Shown here in pieces: positions 46,428-58,583 of a stretch of DNA of 64,000 bases (positions are counted from its first letter, which is position 1; each line of letters opens with the position of its first letter). Made by a program: the position numbers and the translations under genes. Where the stretch lies: assembly GCA_037953625.1 (NCBI GenBank), contig CM075650.1:149821206-149885205 (forward strand), in the 5' to 3' direction. The notes below the pieces were generated by a model that saw nothing but the letters and a program-made list of their open reading frames with translations, had not been told where the DNA came from and searched no databases. The DNA is from Crotalaria pallida (taxonomy: Eukaryota; Streptophyta; Magnoliopsida; Fabales; Fabaceae).

Positions 46428-49400
46428 TATCTGATTCAGCAGCTACTAAATTATATGCACTTCTCAAAATATAAACAATTGCTCTTTACATGTTAAAACT
46501 CTTTAGTTGCCATTTTCTGATATTATTATTATTATTTGGTGTAATTTCCTTTGTTATCTGTTTTTTAGGGCAAGTAAGGAGCTTTCACACATGCTGTCAC
46601 TGTCACTGTCACTGTGTGAGTTGAAAAGCATGACATGTTTCTCACTTTGTAATCACATTCAAAAGCACAATTACATTATACCAATCAGGATTAGGATTAG
46701 GAATAGCTCAAAATTATCACTTGCTGTGACAGCCACACGTAGTGATGCTTATTCAGCTCCAACTCACTCTAACAGGTAATATAAAACATCTTGCTTCATC
46801 ATTATATTTATAATAACTAAGGTAGCAACTGGTAGACATGTGTCAGAGCACAGGCTTAAACATGTTTTTAATCCCGCCGAAATATGGTCGTTATGTATTC
46901 AGTCCTTGAAAAAAACAATTGGTTTGAGTCTTTTCTATCTAATTTATTTTGATTTTAGTCTCTACCGTTAGCTAAATTCTGCTGAGTGCTGACGTGGCAC
47001 CACATGAAGATGACACGTCAGCATTTGACGGATTTTAGATTACGTCAAGAACTAAAATCAAAATAGACTATGTTGTAGGTACTCGACCAATTTTTGTTTT
47101 AAGGGACTAAAAATAAAACTATTTTACTTTAAAGAGATTAAAACTTTATTTAAGTGCGGAATATGTGGCCTATTCTATGTTTATTGTTCAGAGAACTTTA
47201 TAAATAGAACGAAACATGACATAAAATTTATAATTATGTCATTTTGGTTCCCTTGATAGAGGTGGAACCAATGACAATAGAACAAAAATCATGTTCCATC
47301 CTGTTCTATTCGTGTGCGGTGTGCCAGATGCTACCTGGAATGGTTATCGTATTGACTATGCAAGTTATGCATTTCACAGAATGAGCGATTTTGAGAGAGA
47401 ATTGGAGGAATTATTTGATGAAGTCAAAAGAATGATTAGGATGGGAAAGAAAAACGATGCAATAGACTTGCTGAATGCAAATTACGAAGTGGTGAAAGAG
47501 CGGCTGAATGGAAGCACTAGAGGCATAGAGGAAGCTGCAATTCTCGACGTCTTAGCACTTGGTTACTTGGCTGTTGGAGACTTCAAATTTGTCAATTCTC
47601 TGTTGAAAGTGGTATTTTCCCCTTTTTTTTCTCCTCAGTCTTGTGCATTCTTCAGTCATTTTGGTATCCTATACAATTATTGTTAAGTGTTAAAAGTCCG
47701 GCATGAGTTAAGCATATGTGTAATGAACCATTTGTGATTACTTGGGAACCTGTGAGCTAGCTTTTGGGGTGGAGTTAGGCCTAGTTATCTTAATATGGTA
47801 TCAGAGTCTATTCCAAGATTGGGCCAACCACAGACACCCATTTGTGTAAACTTCATGCTCTAGGTGTCCACTCCTGGGTGCGAGGGTTTCTGTTAAGTGC
47901 TAAAGTTCCACATGAGTTAAGTATGAATTGGATAACCTTTCCCCTATGAGATTGCTTTTGGGTTGAAGTTAAGCCTAGTTAATTAAAAATTATATTTGAG
48001 ACTCTTTGGATACAGAGTAACTTTACTTACATTTGTGCATGATAGGTCATTGGTAGAATCTCATAATCCATACCGCGTGTAACTGTGCAAGTGTGAATGT
48101 GGGAGCACCAATATTCTGTACCCTTTTAACTGTTAAGATTTATGAGATGCTATGGTACCAGCTTTTGCTGCAGTGAGAGTAAATGAGGAGTCAATTGTTG
48201 CTATTATTTTAGTTTTCTATTATGAGTTAACAAATTTGTCAAATTTATCATGGTTTGTGAGGACTAGATGAATGAATTGTCACCAAAAATATATGCTGGA
48301 AAAATATCTGTAATTACAACTGACATTCTTGTTTTCTTGGATGTGAGGCTGTGTTTCCTCCTTCATGGTTACCAACTTTCTATTAATATGACTATGGCAT
48401 GTTTGATTCCCTTATGCTGGAGTAGTTTACCTTGTAAAATTGTATTAGTTAGTATAAACCTAATTACCTAACTGATAATTGCAGATGATTAGCCGTACCA
48501 CATTTCTGTTGGAACCGTATTTCTATTGCTAAAGTTCTGTTCCCTCTAAATTTATTAGTCTCTTGCTCCCTTTTCTCTATGGTATCCATTCTTTTATCTT
48601 CATTAATGACCAGATGAAGGAAGTTGTCGACAATTTGAAGGATGATGCGCCACGTCTGGATTCAATACTTATTCATATGGGAAGTATGTATGCAACATTG
48701 AGAAAGTTTGAAAAATCGTTGGAAACATATCAAAGGGCTGTCTACATTATGGAGAGGACCTATGGTGAGTGCACTTTTCTGCTAGTAATGTTAGTCTTAT
48801 TTTCTAATTTAGTCACAACTCAACCAGTTGAATGGTTGTGGTTATGTTGGTTTACTAACCAGTAACCTGTTTTGATGAAAAAACTGGAGCGAGTTTGTTG
48901 ACATTTTTCTTTATGTGTGTGTCAAGTTAGAAGCCATGTTTGACAGCATTTCATTTATAGATCCTCTAAATGATCTGTCATGAAGCCAACTTAGTTTTTC
49001 ATTTTTGTTCTATTTTTATAAATTTCCTTTTAGGTGAGGATAGCAATTTTCTTGTCACACCCTATCTGGCTATGGCAAAAGTTCTTGGATCTATCGGAAA
49101 AGCAACAAAAGCAATAGAGAAATACCAGCATGCAATCACTCTTTTGGAATCAGATAGAGGTGCTGAAAGTAAGGATTTGGTTGTACCTTTACTTGGTCTA
49201 GGCAATCTTTTACTGAAAGAAGCAAAAGTCAATGATGCAGAAACTCATTTTACCAGGTTAAGCTTCCTATTTTTTGTTTTCTCCCTTCACTATTCAGTGT
49301 TTCATAGTGGCTCTGCCTTCTTCTTGTATATTTACTTTTATTTGTTTTTGTTTTCTAGGGTTCTAAACATATATACAAAGTTATATGGACAAAATGATGG

Positions 49401-51111
49401 AAGAATTGGAATGGCCATGAGTTCTCTAGCCAGAGTGAAGTGTGCTCAAGGTAACTTTACATTCTTGGTCATGCAATTTCTTGTTTACATAATCCTTCTT
49501 TTTCTCTTTTCTAACCCCCTTTGTCCATTATTTTTTCTGTTTCCCTTCATTTATTTATTTTTTTCCTTTCTTTATTTGCTGGTTACACAGTTAACATGTA
49601 TGAGGCAAAGTAGTTCTTCAATGCATGATGTGTCTTCTATCATGCAGAAGGATGGTGGAATAAACACCCGCAACTGCACACTGTTTATCTGTTGTTAAGT
49701 CTTGTATTGTATGTAAATCACTGCAGTTATGCTTTCTTTTTTTTTTTTTTTTTTTCAGATTGTGTCCAAGTTCTGGCACTGATTTCTTCCCTTTGATTTT
49801 TTCTTTTGGGCTATGAAATTTAGGCATTGATTGTTGTGCAATATATTCTGCAGGGAAGTCGGATGAAGCAATTAATTTGTATAAACGTGCACTTAAGGTC
49901 ATGAAAGATTCGAATTACATATCGCTGGATGACAGCATCATGGAAAAGATGAGGGTAGATCTAGCTGAGTTACTCCATACTGTTGGGAGGTAAGCTTCTC
50001 TATAACCTTGGTTGGACGAATTTTCCATCTCCAAGGAAAACTATTCTGATCCCCTATTAGAAAAAGTCCCAATTTAGCATGAAAGATTGAAACATCTTTT
50101 GGTATTTGAGAATAAAGTCAGACAATTTAAAGTAATTTTGTGCATCTTTTTGTAATCTAATGGTTTTTCTGTACCAAAAAAAAGAAGGAAGAAAACAGAA
50201 TTGGAAGAAGTATAGTTTATGGAATTCTAGCTTTGTGCTTATGGAAACTTAACACTCATTGTGGTTTCTAACTTTCTATTGCTTTTAGAGGACAAGAAGG
50301 CAGAGAGCTATTGCAGGAGTGCTTATTGATCACTGAACAGTCCAAAGGAAAGGAGCACCCCAGCTTGGTGACACACATGGTAAATCTTGCAACTTCATAT
50401 TCACGGTCAAAGAATTACGTGGAGTCTGAGTGCTTGTTGAGAAAAAGTTTAGAAATCATGGTGAAGCAGAAGGGAACTGATGACCAGGCCACCAGCTTTC
50501 CTATGTTGCACCTTGCAGTTACACTCTACCATTTGAAACAAGATGAAGAAGCAGAGAAACTTGCCCTCGAGGTTCTGCGCATCCGTGAGAAGGCATTTGG
50601 ACGAGATTCGCTTCCTGTTGGTAAGTTTTCCCTTTCTTCCCCAAAAACATAATCAAGCACATGCTTTACAAAAAGTTGGTTTTAATGATCAAGAAAGTCA
50701 TTAGTCAGACAAAACAATAAAGTTGCATTTCTATGATGAGTGTATCAATCAAATTCTTACATTGAAGAAAGTAAAAACCCTGATCCTAATTTTTTATTTA
50801 GTGTTTTTTTTTTTTTTTTCTGGCTTAAACTAACCTCTGTCATATATTATTACATGGCAGGGGAGGCTTTGGATTGTTTGGTGTCTATTCGAACCAGACT
50901 TGGGACGGATGACGGCGAGTTACTCGAGCTGCTTAGAAGAATCCTGAATATAAAAGAGAAAGAATTTGGATATGAGAGTGAGGAGGTTTTGGATACTTTG
51001 AAAAAAATTGTATTCTATTTGGATAAGTTAGGGAAAAAAGATGAAAAGCTTCCCCTGCAGAGAAGGTTGTCTGTGCTAAGGAAGAAGTATAAGCAGATGA
51101 TTCATCTCTAA
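46325..51111 (+). CDS. TPR / kinesin-light-chain-like protein, probably plastid
   Basis: Protein of tandem tetratricopeptide repeats, a protein-protein interaction scaffold; it resembles a single-copy Arabidopsis KLC-like TPR protein (I recall At5g53080) of unknown function. Exons: 46325-46380, 46569-46775, 47380-47611, 48614-48764, 49034-49256, 49359-49450, 49854-49989, 50289-50620, 50861-51111; phases agree throughout, about 559 aa. The first ~85 residues are Ser/Leu-rich and basic, like a chloroplast transit peptide. From MSDFERELEELFDEVKRMI on, paired helices follow, including GSMYATLRKFEKSLETYQRA, VTPYLAMAKVLGSIGKATKA, GIGMAMSSLA-like and VTHMVNLATSYSRSKNYVES, ending at RKKYKQMIHL. The exon 3 acceptor at 47379 was preferred over one at 47262, which is also in frame but adds 39 unconserved-looking residues. 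Introns 2 and 3 contain a MITE and a TRIM. Confidence 0.88.
46383..46425. repeat. (CT)n microsatellite at the start of TPR intron 1
   Basis: About 21 CT units beginning two bases into intron 1, just past the donor. Confidence 0.92.
46853..47155. mobile_element. Inverted-repeat MITE in intron 2 of the TPR gene
   Basis: The left end ggcttaaacatgtttttaat is matched by the inverted right end (gattaaaactttatttaag). Internal facing blocks are ttttgattttagt / actaaaatcaaaa and tgacgtggca / tgacacgtca. It is the common 'tttttagtccctg' foldback type. About 300 bp. Confidence 0.72.
47681..47988 (+). mobile_element. TRIM retrotransposon (miniature LTR element) in TPR intron 3
   Basis: Two diverged LTRs of about 100-113 bases (47681-47793 and 47891-47988) both begin tgttaagtg[t/c]taaa and end near agttaggcctagtta / agttaagcctagtta. 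Directly after the left LTR comes tggtatcagag (47796-47806), a primer-binding site complementary to the 3' end of initiator tRNA-Met. The internal domain is under 100 bases and non-coding. Flanking attat on both sides may be the 5-base duplication. The LTR divergence marks it as old. Confidence 0.85.
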
Positions 51112-51363
51112 AGGGGTATAGACTAATGTGATGTTCAATAATCAATATGTTTATGTTTATGCGTAAAAAAAAAAAAAAGTTAAAGCATTTTTGTAAATGT
51201 TTCCATGCGCATTGAACCATACGCTGATGAATTGTCTATATGAGCGGGGTGGAAATATGTTAGGTGTTCTATTTATTAAAAAACTTAAGTCTAGCCTATT
51301 TATTAAAAAAGTTTGAACTAGTCTAACTTATCACAAATAAGATATTATCTCTGTCGCTGTGTA
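51112..51363 (+). other. 3' UTR region of the TPR gene
   Basis: T/A-rich sequence with an A-run at 51164-51177 about 55 bases after the stop; probably 3' UTR. No other feature is seen. Confidence 0.45.
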
Positions 51364-51644
51364 CTCCCTCCGTTCCTCGTTATCTTTCTCGAGAAATTTT
51401 TTGTTCCTTTTCATTTTTAGTGTTGAGAATTTCAATAGTGTAATAAATGTTATTTTTCATGCTTGCTCCTATTTAATATGTCTTTAGTATATGTAAGTAG
51501 TGGAGAAAAATCAATGATTATAGAGAGAGAAAGGGTATAGTGACAAAAAATATATAATTAATGTATTGGAAATATAGTAATGATTAGATTTTTTAAAGGG
51601 TGTATTTTGTTTGAAATATGACAGATAAATATGAACGAAGTGAG
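51364..51644. mobile_element. Stowaway MITE
   Basis: The left end CTCCCTCCGTTCC and right end GAACGAAGTGAG lie between TA dinucleotides (51362-51363, 51645-51646). Confidence 0.78.
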
Positions 51645-51647
51645 TAA

Positions 51648-51834
51648 TCAATAAGGCCCAACACAATTGGTAGATAGCTGAGTTCCTTAACCATGATGTC
51701 AGGGGTTCGATCATTGTCGTGGGTACGGAAAAGACTTTGTTGTTAAAGGCAAAACTCACTTAGGTGATCTTTATGCCTCGGAAGGGTTTAGTTTTCGGTT
51801 GGAAGATACCTTTGATGCAAAAAAAAAAAAAAAT
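51648..51834 (+). mobile_element. Full-length SINE
   Basis: An A-box-like acaattggtagatagctgag, B-box-like ggggttcgatcattg and terminal A-run (51819-51833). It aligns along its length with the minus-strand copy at 19770-19941 (aaaagac[a/t]ttgttg, aaactcact, tgcctcg-like blocks). It sits between two Stowaway elements, and its tail directly abuts the truncated start of the second. Confidence 0.78.
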
Positions 51835-52102
51835 CTTTGTCCCTATATATAAGACCTTTTTGAGACTTTTATTTTGTGCTATTTATAATATCTTATATCA
51901 ATTTTCAATGATAATTAATTACTTCTTTCCACAAACACTTCTATTTATTTAACACATTTTAGATTCTCAATTATTAATAGGGGTAGTTTTGAAAATATAT
52001 ATCAAATATTCACATTGACATTACAATGTCATTAATTAAATTAATCAACTTTATTAATAAATATAAAATTTACGAATAGTCTTATATATAGGGACGAAAG
52101 AG
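51835..52102. mobile_element. Stowaway MITE, left end truncated
   Basis: Starts inside the usual terminal sequence (gtccctatatataagacc) and ends cttatatatagggacgaaag followed by ag and TA. The left CTCCCTCC terminus is missing, replaced by the SINE tail. Internal blocks match the copy at 38823-39098. Confidence 0.72.
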
Positions 52103-52821
52103 TAAAAAAACTTGTAAGACTATTTACACTCATATTTGAGTGACTTGTAAGAAGAGGCAGCTAATTAAATGGATGATTTGGGTGTTAATGTAAGTATCGT
52201 TTTCTTGTCTTATAAGTAAAAGAAAAAAGGTTACTAATCAAATAACATAACTAGACATTAATGGCAGCTATAACCCAAAAAAAACGCTAATGTCAGTATT
52301 TTCTCAAAAGGAATGGAAGAAGCATACACTTATAAACAAACACAAAAGGAAGAAAACAGGGGAAAAAAGTGTTAAACAATGAAGAAACGAAGGTGTCACC
52401 GTTAGTCCCCACCTTCATTCAGATATGGATGATGAAAACCAAACTTCCCAAATTTGAAGTACTAAAAATACAAATACACGAAAGAGAATCAGCAGGCATG
52501 TGAAAATAGCACATATTTATTGATATTTGAGAGGACAACAAATACTTAGGTAGAATATTATACATGGAACATGACCCAACTAACGTTGATCAGGGACTGA
52601 CAAGGACATGGAAACAAAGGATAATAGTATTAGGTAACCGAGTGATTGAGTGCAACATAATTACGAAAAAAAAATCCCTTAAAAGTGAGTTTATTTATAA
52701 AGTTAATATATAAAAATGAAAATATTTGTAATTTTAATTTAGCAACAACGAATTGTATGTACCACAAAAATAAAAACATTCATTAGTGCTAAACTAAAAT
52801 TAGAAATGTGTTCATTTTTAT
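52103..52821. other. Intergenic, no gene seen
   Basis: A+T-rich with no open frame, terminal repeat or tRNA-like box that I can assign. Confidence 0.35.
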
Positions 52822-53012
52822 ACCCAAGTGGATTGGCTTAGTGGAAACTGGATGAACGCTTAGGGATTTCAGAGTCAAAGACTCGAGTCCCAGTGAGGGA
52901 ACAATATCATTGAGTCAAAGACTCGCACTGTTCGCGGTCACAAGTGAATTAGTTGGATCACAAAAAATGTGAAGCCCAGACAAACACCACCCGGTAAAAT
53001 AAAAACGTGATG
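52822..53012 (+). mobile_element. Probable tRNA-derived SINE
   Basis: A-box-like gtggattggcttagtggaaa and B-box-like gactcgagtcccagt in tRNA-like spacing, then a body containing a direct repeat of gagtcaaagactcg. The 3' end is A-rich (aaaataaaaac). No clear duplication was seen. Confidence 0.6.
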
Positions 53013-53513
53013 TGATTTTAACTCAGAAAAGGGTTTATGAATTAGTATTCATTCTTTTTTTAGTGTTTTGGAAACTAGTATTCATTTCTATATTTGCATT
53101 GTTCTAAACCACAATTAATGATAAAGACAAAACCAAAACTAAACAGAAAAGCAAGGATTAAAATCAAAACGAAACAGAAAAGTAAGGACCAAAATCCTTA
53201 AAATATGAGAATCGAAATCAAAATTACATTTGCATTATTCTAAACCACAATTAATGACAAAGGCAAAAACCGAAACGAAACGAAAAAACATCATAACCAA
53301 AAAAATTAGAATGAAAAACTAATTTAATACTTATTAGAATTTAGAAAATCATAGTACACAAATCAAATGTTAACATCTATGGTCTGTACCATTATTTATT
53401 TACATGCAATTTGCTGTAATTAATTAAAAATATTATTTAAATTAAAAAATTATTAAATAAATATTTTTTCATTCATCATAATAAGTATGTCATATTAAGC
53501 AATATATGGAGTA

Positions 53514-53747
53514 CTCCCTTCGATTTAGAATATATATAAAAAATAAAATTATATTTATTAAAAAAGTTAATTGATTGTGTTTGATTTTCTTAATTTATAA
53601 AAAATAGAGATATTTTAAAAAAATAGTATTGTAAATAAAACAAAAATTAAACGAGATAATAATTTTTTAAGTAATGTTTTAAGAAAATAATATTGAAAAT
53701 AAAACAACTTTTTTAAAACAAAAATATATGTTTTTTTTTGGAAGGAG
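53514..53747. mobile_element. Stowaway MITE
   Basis: The ends CTCCCTTCGATTT and TTGGAAGGAG are flanked by TA on both sides. The internal sequence is nearly all A/T. Confidence 0.75.
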
Positions 53748-53983
53748 TATAACACATGTTTTTCCTTTTTTTTTTTTTTTTTTTTTTGAAATTATGTTTT
53801 TCCAAAGACAAAGGATTACAACTTTTGTAAATTTAGGAATTTAACGTGTAATGTAAGTTACCAGCAGAGTAACGCCAGTCACGCCACTCACATACTCCTT
53901 CACTTTCGTTGCTACACGTCTTTCCAATCTAATATTTTTTCATTTTATATATTAAAAAAAATTATGTGAACCCATCTCGGTTT

Positions 53984-54137
53984 CTTTTATATACAGAGAG
54001 ACGTGAGAAGGAAGCATTGGATAATGATGTGTGAGCAGTAGAAGATTCATTTGTACAGGTGTCTGTCCCCGTTAGATTCTCTCTCACAAACTCATGTCCT
54101 GTTTCTCTGTTTCAACAAAGCAAGTTCAGATCCTAAT

Positions 54138-54178
<41 letters not shown>
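53984..54178 (+). promoter_or_regulatory. Probable core promoter and 5' leader of the membrane-anchored gene
   Basis: cttttatatac at 53984-53994 is TATA-like. The following sequence becomes leader-like, with a (CT)n tract at 54141-54178, as in many plant 5' UTRs. The coding start is at 55276, so one or more introns in the 5' UTR are likely. Inference from composition only. Confidence 0.4.
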
Positions 54179-54181
<3 letters not shown>

Positions 54182-54802
54182 CTGATTCCTATCTTTCTTT
54201 CCTTCTTTGTTTCTCTGTGATATCAACCTTGGTATTTTTTCATGAGTTAGTTATTGCCTATTGGTGTAATACTAACTAACTGGCAACAGAATTCGGTAAA
54301 GTTGACTTCTTTCGGATATTTTCTATGACCCCACTTGCTTCTTTTGAGTTTTAAACTACAACGTGAATTTCTATCATTAGAAATATTATAACTTTGGCAA
54401 CTCTCATCATAGTTGAGTTTTGATGAATTGGATTATTTTGCAGACTTGATTTTGATTAAAAGTGACTTTATAATTAACTAATTTATGTATGTACTATGTA
54501 CTGTATGTTTTATATTATTGTTAAATCTAGTCTTGGTAGATTGAATATTATTATTTGACTGACCTTAAGATGAGTGATATGAAAGTTGAAAAAGGATTGG
54601 GCAGTAATCAATTTTAAAGATTATCACAGTCAAAGAAATAGTTGAAAAAAGACTTTTTCTTATTGTCTGATTGACTTAGGGAAAAATACATATAGTAATC
54701 AATTTACATTCTACAATACTGTTGTTTGGGCTCTGGTGATAGTGAATTAGTGATAACTGTTAGAGCTAGGAAGCCTAATTTTCCTTTATTCCTTTTGCTT
54801 TT

Positions 54803-55009
54803 TTTTTTTTTGTCCGTGCGGAACCACCGGTATCCCCAAGAACACCCTTAATACCAGGGAGCCCTTGAGACTAATCCGGAGCGAGCTGCGTGGCTGGCTC
54901 TCCCAGCGAGATGTTTTTAGTGGGAATTGAACCCGGGGCTACTAGCACCCGTGTCCCTTTCCCAAGATTTCAGTTGGGGCCTTACACCAACTGAACCAAG
55001 CCTCGTTGG
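54803..55009 (-). mobile_element. Full-length tRNA-derived SINE with 17-bp duplication
   Basis: The minus strand starts taaccaacgaggcttggttc, with A-box-like ggcttggttcagttggtgta and B-box-like cgggttcaattcccac, and ends ccgcacggac plus an A-run. The duplication ttattccttttgctttt occurs at 54786-54802 and 55010-55026. It lies in the probable 5'-UTR intron of the downstream gene. It is the full-length relative of the fragment at 2633-2730. Confidence 0.9.
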
Positions 55010-55275
55010 TTATTCCTTTTGCTTTTGTATGTCTCTTTTTAGGTACATTTGAAGATTGGTTATTTATTTATTGGGCTTCCAACAGTTTGCTTTTTTGTTT
55101 ATTTATGTGTTCATATGCTAGAGATTTGGATTGGAATTAACATTTCATGAAGATTTTGAGTTTATGATCTGCTGCATAGAAGGCATCTAATGTTTTAGTC
55201 TTACTGATTCAGCAGATGTCATCTCAATCAAATGTTGCCTCTTGAAATAGGCAATCGAATAGAGACCGAGAGGTG

Positions 55276-57962
55276 ATGGCATCGGTAGAAGGGAGGGCTG
55301 GTTATGCAGCTAATTGTTTCGCCCAAGGTTTGAAGATGCCTCACGGTTCCTGCGACCGACAATCACCAGTTTCAGAAAAGTTGGAGTCTGATTGGTCACT
55401 GAGTGATTCTGTTAATGGTCATATTCATGCCAATCGAAATTCTGATAAGTTACCAGGCATGAAATGGTGGCTACATGTGAAAACCAACCTGGAGGGTGAG
55501 GCAAATTATACATGTCAATGTCTGAATTCGTGGGAATCGAATCTTGATGCTGTCTATGAAGGATTTCTTGATGACGGTGTCAAAAACTTCGATGCTCTTT
55601 CTTTTACTGGGAGTTCTAATAATGTTGTTGAGCAGCCATGGAATGTCTCTCCTACATATATGAAATACAGAAATGACATCTCAGTGCCGAAAATTGAGGC
55701 TACACTGAATAACAATATACATTTAACCCCTATGAAGAAAGATCAGGAGGAATTCTACTTTTCAGATGGTCATTTTATGGACTCTGATATTACCAATTTT
55801 TCGGTCTCAGAAAAATCTAAAACAACTTCATCTGACCTGGAATCACACTTTATGGGCACTGAGAAAACGGGGCCTTGGTGGCGCACTGCCGGAAAAGATG
55901 AGTTGGCTTCCTTGGTTGCTCAGAAGTCACTTGAGCATATTGAGAACTGTGACCTTCCTCAACCTCAGATTAAGCATTTTAGGCATAGGCCCCTCTATCC
56001 AAAGGGTGTTGACTTTGAAAAGAATCTGCCATCATCTTTAAATCAGAAAGCTGAGGTTGTTTCTTCCATTGCAGATGGTTATACATCTGGAACACCAAGT
56101 TCTGGCTGTTCATTTCAGGATTCAGACAGGAATTTCAGGTAATGCAGCAGACCGGTACTTGACATTTGATTTTATTACTGAACTTTATAGCTTCTCCATC
56201 ATGATCCTCTTGGATTTTGGGAAGGATGTTGATGCTTCATCATGTTTAAAAGATTTGAGTACCAAGTCAATTGTTAGGTTTGAGTGTAGGACTCTTAGGG
56301 TTGTTATGTTCAAGTGCTAATGACATTAGATTACCTTATGCATGCTCTTTCAAATGCTATTTAATGAGGATCAAAGCTAGTTATCTCATGTGCTTAACCT
56401 TCCTTTGTTTCCATGAGATAACACTCCTTTGTTCAAATTTTCTTTTTTGTTTCTGTTGTTCAAATCTAAACCCCAATGAGCTACTGTTTTCAAGTGAAAA
56501 GAAGAAACCTCTTCATTATTACTAAGTTGGATGGATTTGAAAACTATTTTATTTTCCTTATACCTCTAGGAGTAGTGGCAATGCTTCTTCCCATCACTGT
56601 GCCAGTTGCAAAATGTCTTTTTGAGTGTCATAACTTCACATATTAATATTATGGACCATCCCATGAGTGGGGTTTCCTAGACCCATTTCACTCTTGGTTG
56701 ATCCTAATGTGACATGGATATATTATGATGAGATATAATTTTCCAAGATATCCTGGTCTAATGCACTTTTTGGTTTTGGGCTCTGATTAAGTGCCTTTAC
56801 AATTTGCTAGAAAAAGCTTAAGATATCCATCTCAAGCTACTATAAAAAATTAATGGTGCGCAAATTCAGCTGAATAAAATCTGCTTTTTTAGTGGATAAA
56901 CAACTTAGTTGTGTGAATGTATAGAGCCTACTAACATGTGCAGGAAATCAGATATTGTATTGATTTAATTCAGGAAAAAAGAAAATGTTGCAGATGATAA
57001 TTTGCTAAGCTTTTAGGATTATAATTTATATGCTTCACATTATCTTCTTAAGCTATGCTTAGATCCCTTGGAAGATATCTTTTTCGTTCTGATTTTGCAT
57101 CGATGTTTTTATCTTATTAGAGATCTGCTTAATCTTGGACATGCACTAGCTGATTCTTAACCATTGCTATCCAACCTTACACCTAGTTTCAGTTATAAAC
57201 CATTATGTTGCATTTTCCATGCCAGCATCTTAAACCTTTCATAGGTTCCCTGATATTATATGCATGTACATGACATGTTTTCATTCGTTATGTCGAAGTC
57301 ATAAATTAAAAATAATGATGTAGCTTCAGAAATTGGACTTCAGTTTCTCAGATGCTACCCACATCATTGGAAGTTTAAGATAAATTTTAATTGTTGTGCC
57401 AGGTATCTTGGATTCCTGACTCATGAACAACATCTTTCTTTTCAAAACAAAAAATATTGTAGCATTCTGACAAGTAACTTAACATGCTTTCGGTTCCAGC
57501 CAGAGCAAAGATTCTGCTTCAAGCAAAAAGGACTGCCCAATAAATTCTGAGAACAATAGCATGGCTGAGCTGATGGAAGCCCTGTGTCATTCTCAAACAA
57601 GAGCAAGAGAGGCTGAAAAGGCAGCACAACAAGCCTACAGCGAAAAGGAGCATATCGTGAGTCTCTTTTTCAAACAGGCTTCACAACTCTTTGCCTACAA
57701 GCAGTGGTACCACATACTGCAGCTCGAAAACCTCTGCCTTCAATTCAGAATAAAAAACCAGCCATTGTTAAATCTCTTTCCAATCCAATGCAAGGGAGTG
57801 CAGCTTAAGAAGAGTCATGGCAGAGCCAGAAAGAGGAAGGGAAGTAAGAGCGGAAGATGTGGGATCGGAGCTTGCGCCGTGGCTTTTGCGGTCGGTTTAG
57901 GTCTTGCTGGTGCTGGTTTGCTTCTTGGTTGGACCATGGGATGGATGTTTCCTGCATTATAA
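55276..57962 (+). CDS. Plant-specific protein of unknown function, coiled coil and C-terminal membrane anchor
   Basis: Two coding exons, 55276-56138 and 57500-57962 (GT-AG, phase 2), give 441 aa. I do not recognise a named family. Residues 1-290 are hydrophilic, Ser/Asn/Asp-rich and probably disordered, with Trp-containing islands (MKWWLHVKTN, KTGPWWRTAGKDELASLVAQ). Residues about 307-345 (MAELMEALCHSQTRAREAEK, then AAQQAYSEKEHI) look like a coiled coil. A basic patch (KKSHGRARKRKGSKSGR) precedes a Gly/Ala-rich hydrophobic helix (about 408-432) close to the C-terminus (MGWMFPAL), suggesting a tail-anchored protein with the bulk cytosolic. Start chosen at MASVEGRAGY, the first ATG; the upstream frame has only a GTG. 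The 1.36 kb intron shows no repeats that I can name. Confidence 0.8.
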
Positions 57963-58583
57963 ATGATATCTTCTTGGTTGAGACATTGACTAACGTGTTG
58001 TGTGCTTCACGCAATGTCTTAAGGTGTTTGAGTTCTGTTGTAGCTGATAAGATTCACCTAAACTGTATATAATACTAATCTATAATTATATATATTGATG
58101 TTATCATGGTCTTCATTTTCATCAGTTGTAAACATTCCTTGTTCTTTCAGCCCCGGTAGTTGTGTATATATCAAGGAACACTTTGTGTATAAAGAATGTG
58201 ATTGTTGGATATGTGTTATGTTTGCTTTAAATATCAAATGTACTCAGTTACTTGAAGTGTCATTTAAGTCATACAGGAATTGTTTGTGTTTTATGATTGT
58301 AGAGAGACATGATTTGTTTTTTGGAATGTGTTAAATTTTCAGGAGATAATGCTATATGCAGGTTGTGCTGAAATATCAAAGGATGCAACCAAGGTATTAA
58401 ATTGTGATTGTCCTTGCGTTTACCACAAGTGCTAATGTGGGTAATTGTGGTCGATGCAACTGCAATTGTGGTTGCAATATGATTACCATTTTCATAACAT
58501 TGTTGTCTCAATTGTTTTTGCAAATCCAGATTTAAAACTTTGATTATGATTGAATGTCCTAGTGGAAAGAAGTATGATGATAG
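57963..58583 (+). other. 3' UTR and flank of the membrane-anchored gene
   Basis: T-rich sequence for ~300 bases consistent with a 3' UTR; then a gtggtcgatgcaact / ttgtggttgcaata-rich stretch that I cannot assign. Confidence 0.4.

Noticed and set aside
47262..47379. Extension of TPR exon 3 upstream as certain coding sequence
   Set aside because: In frame but looks unconserved; kept as an alternative acceptor rather than in the main model.
14874..55009. tRNA-like A and B boxes at many sites as possible tRNA genes
   Set aside because: None has the paired acceptor, anticodon and T arms of a complete tRNA; poly(A) tails and target duplications show that they are SINEs.
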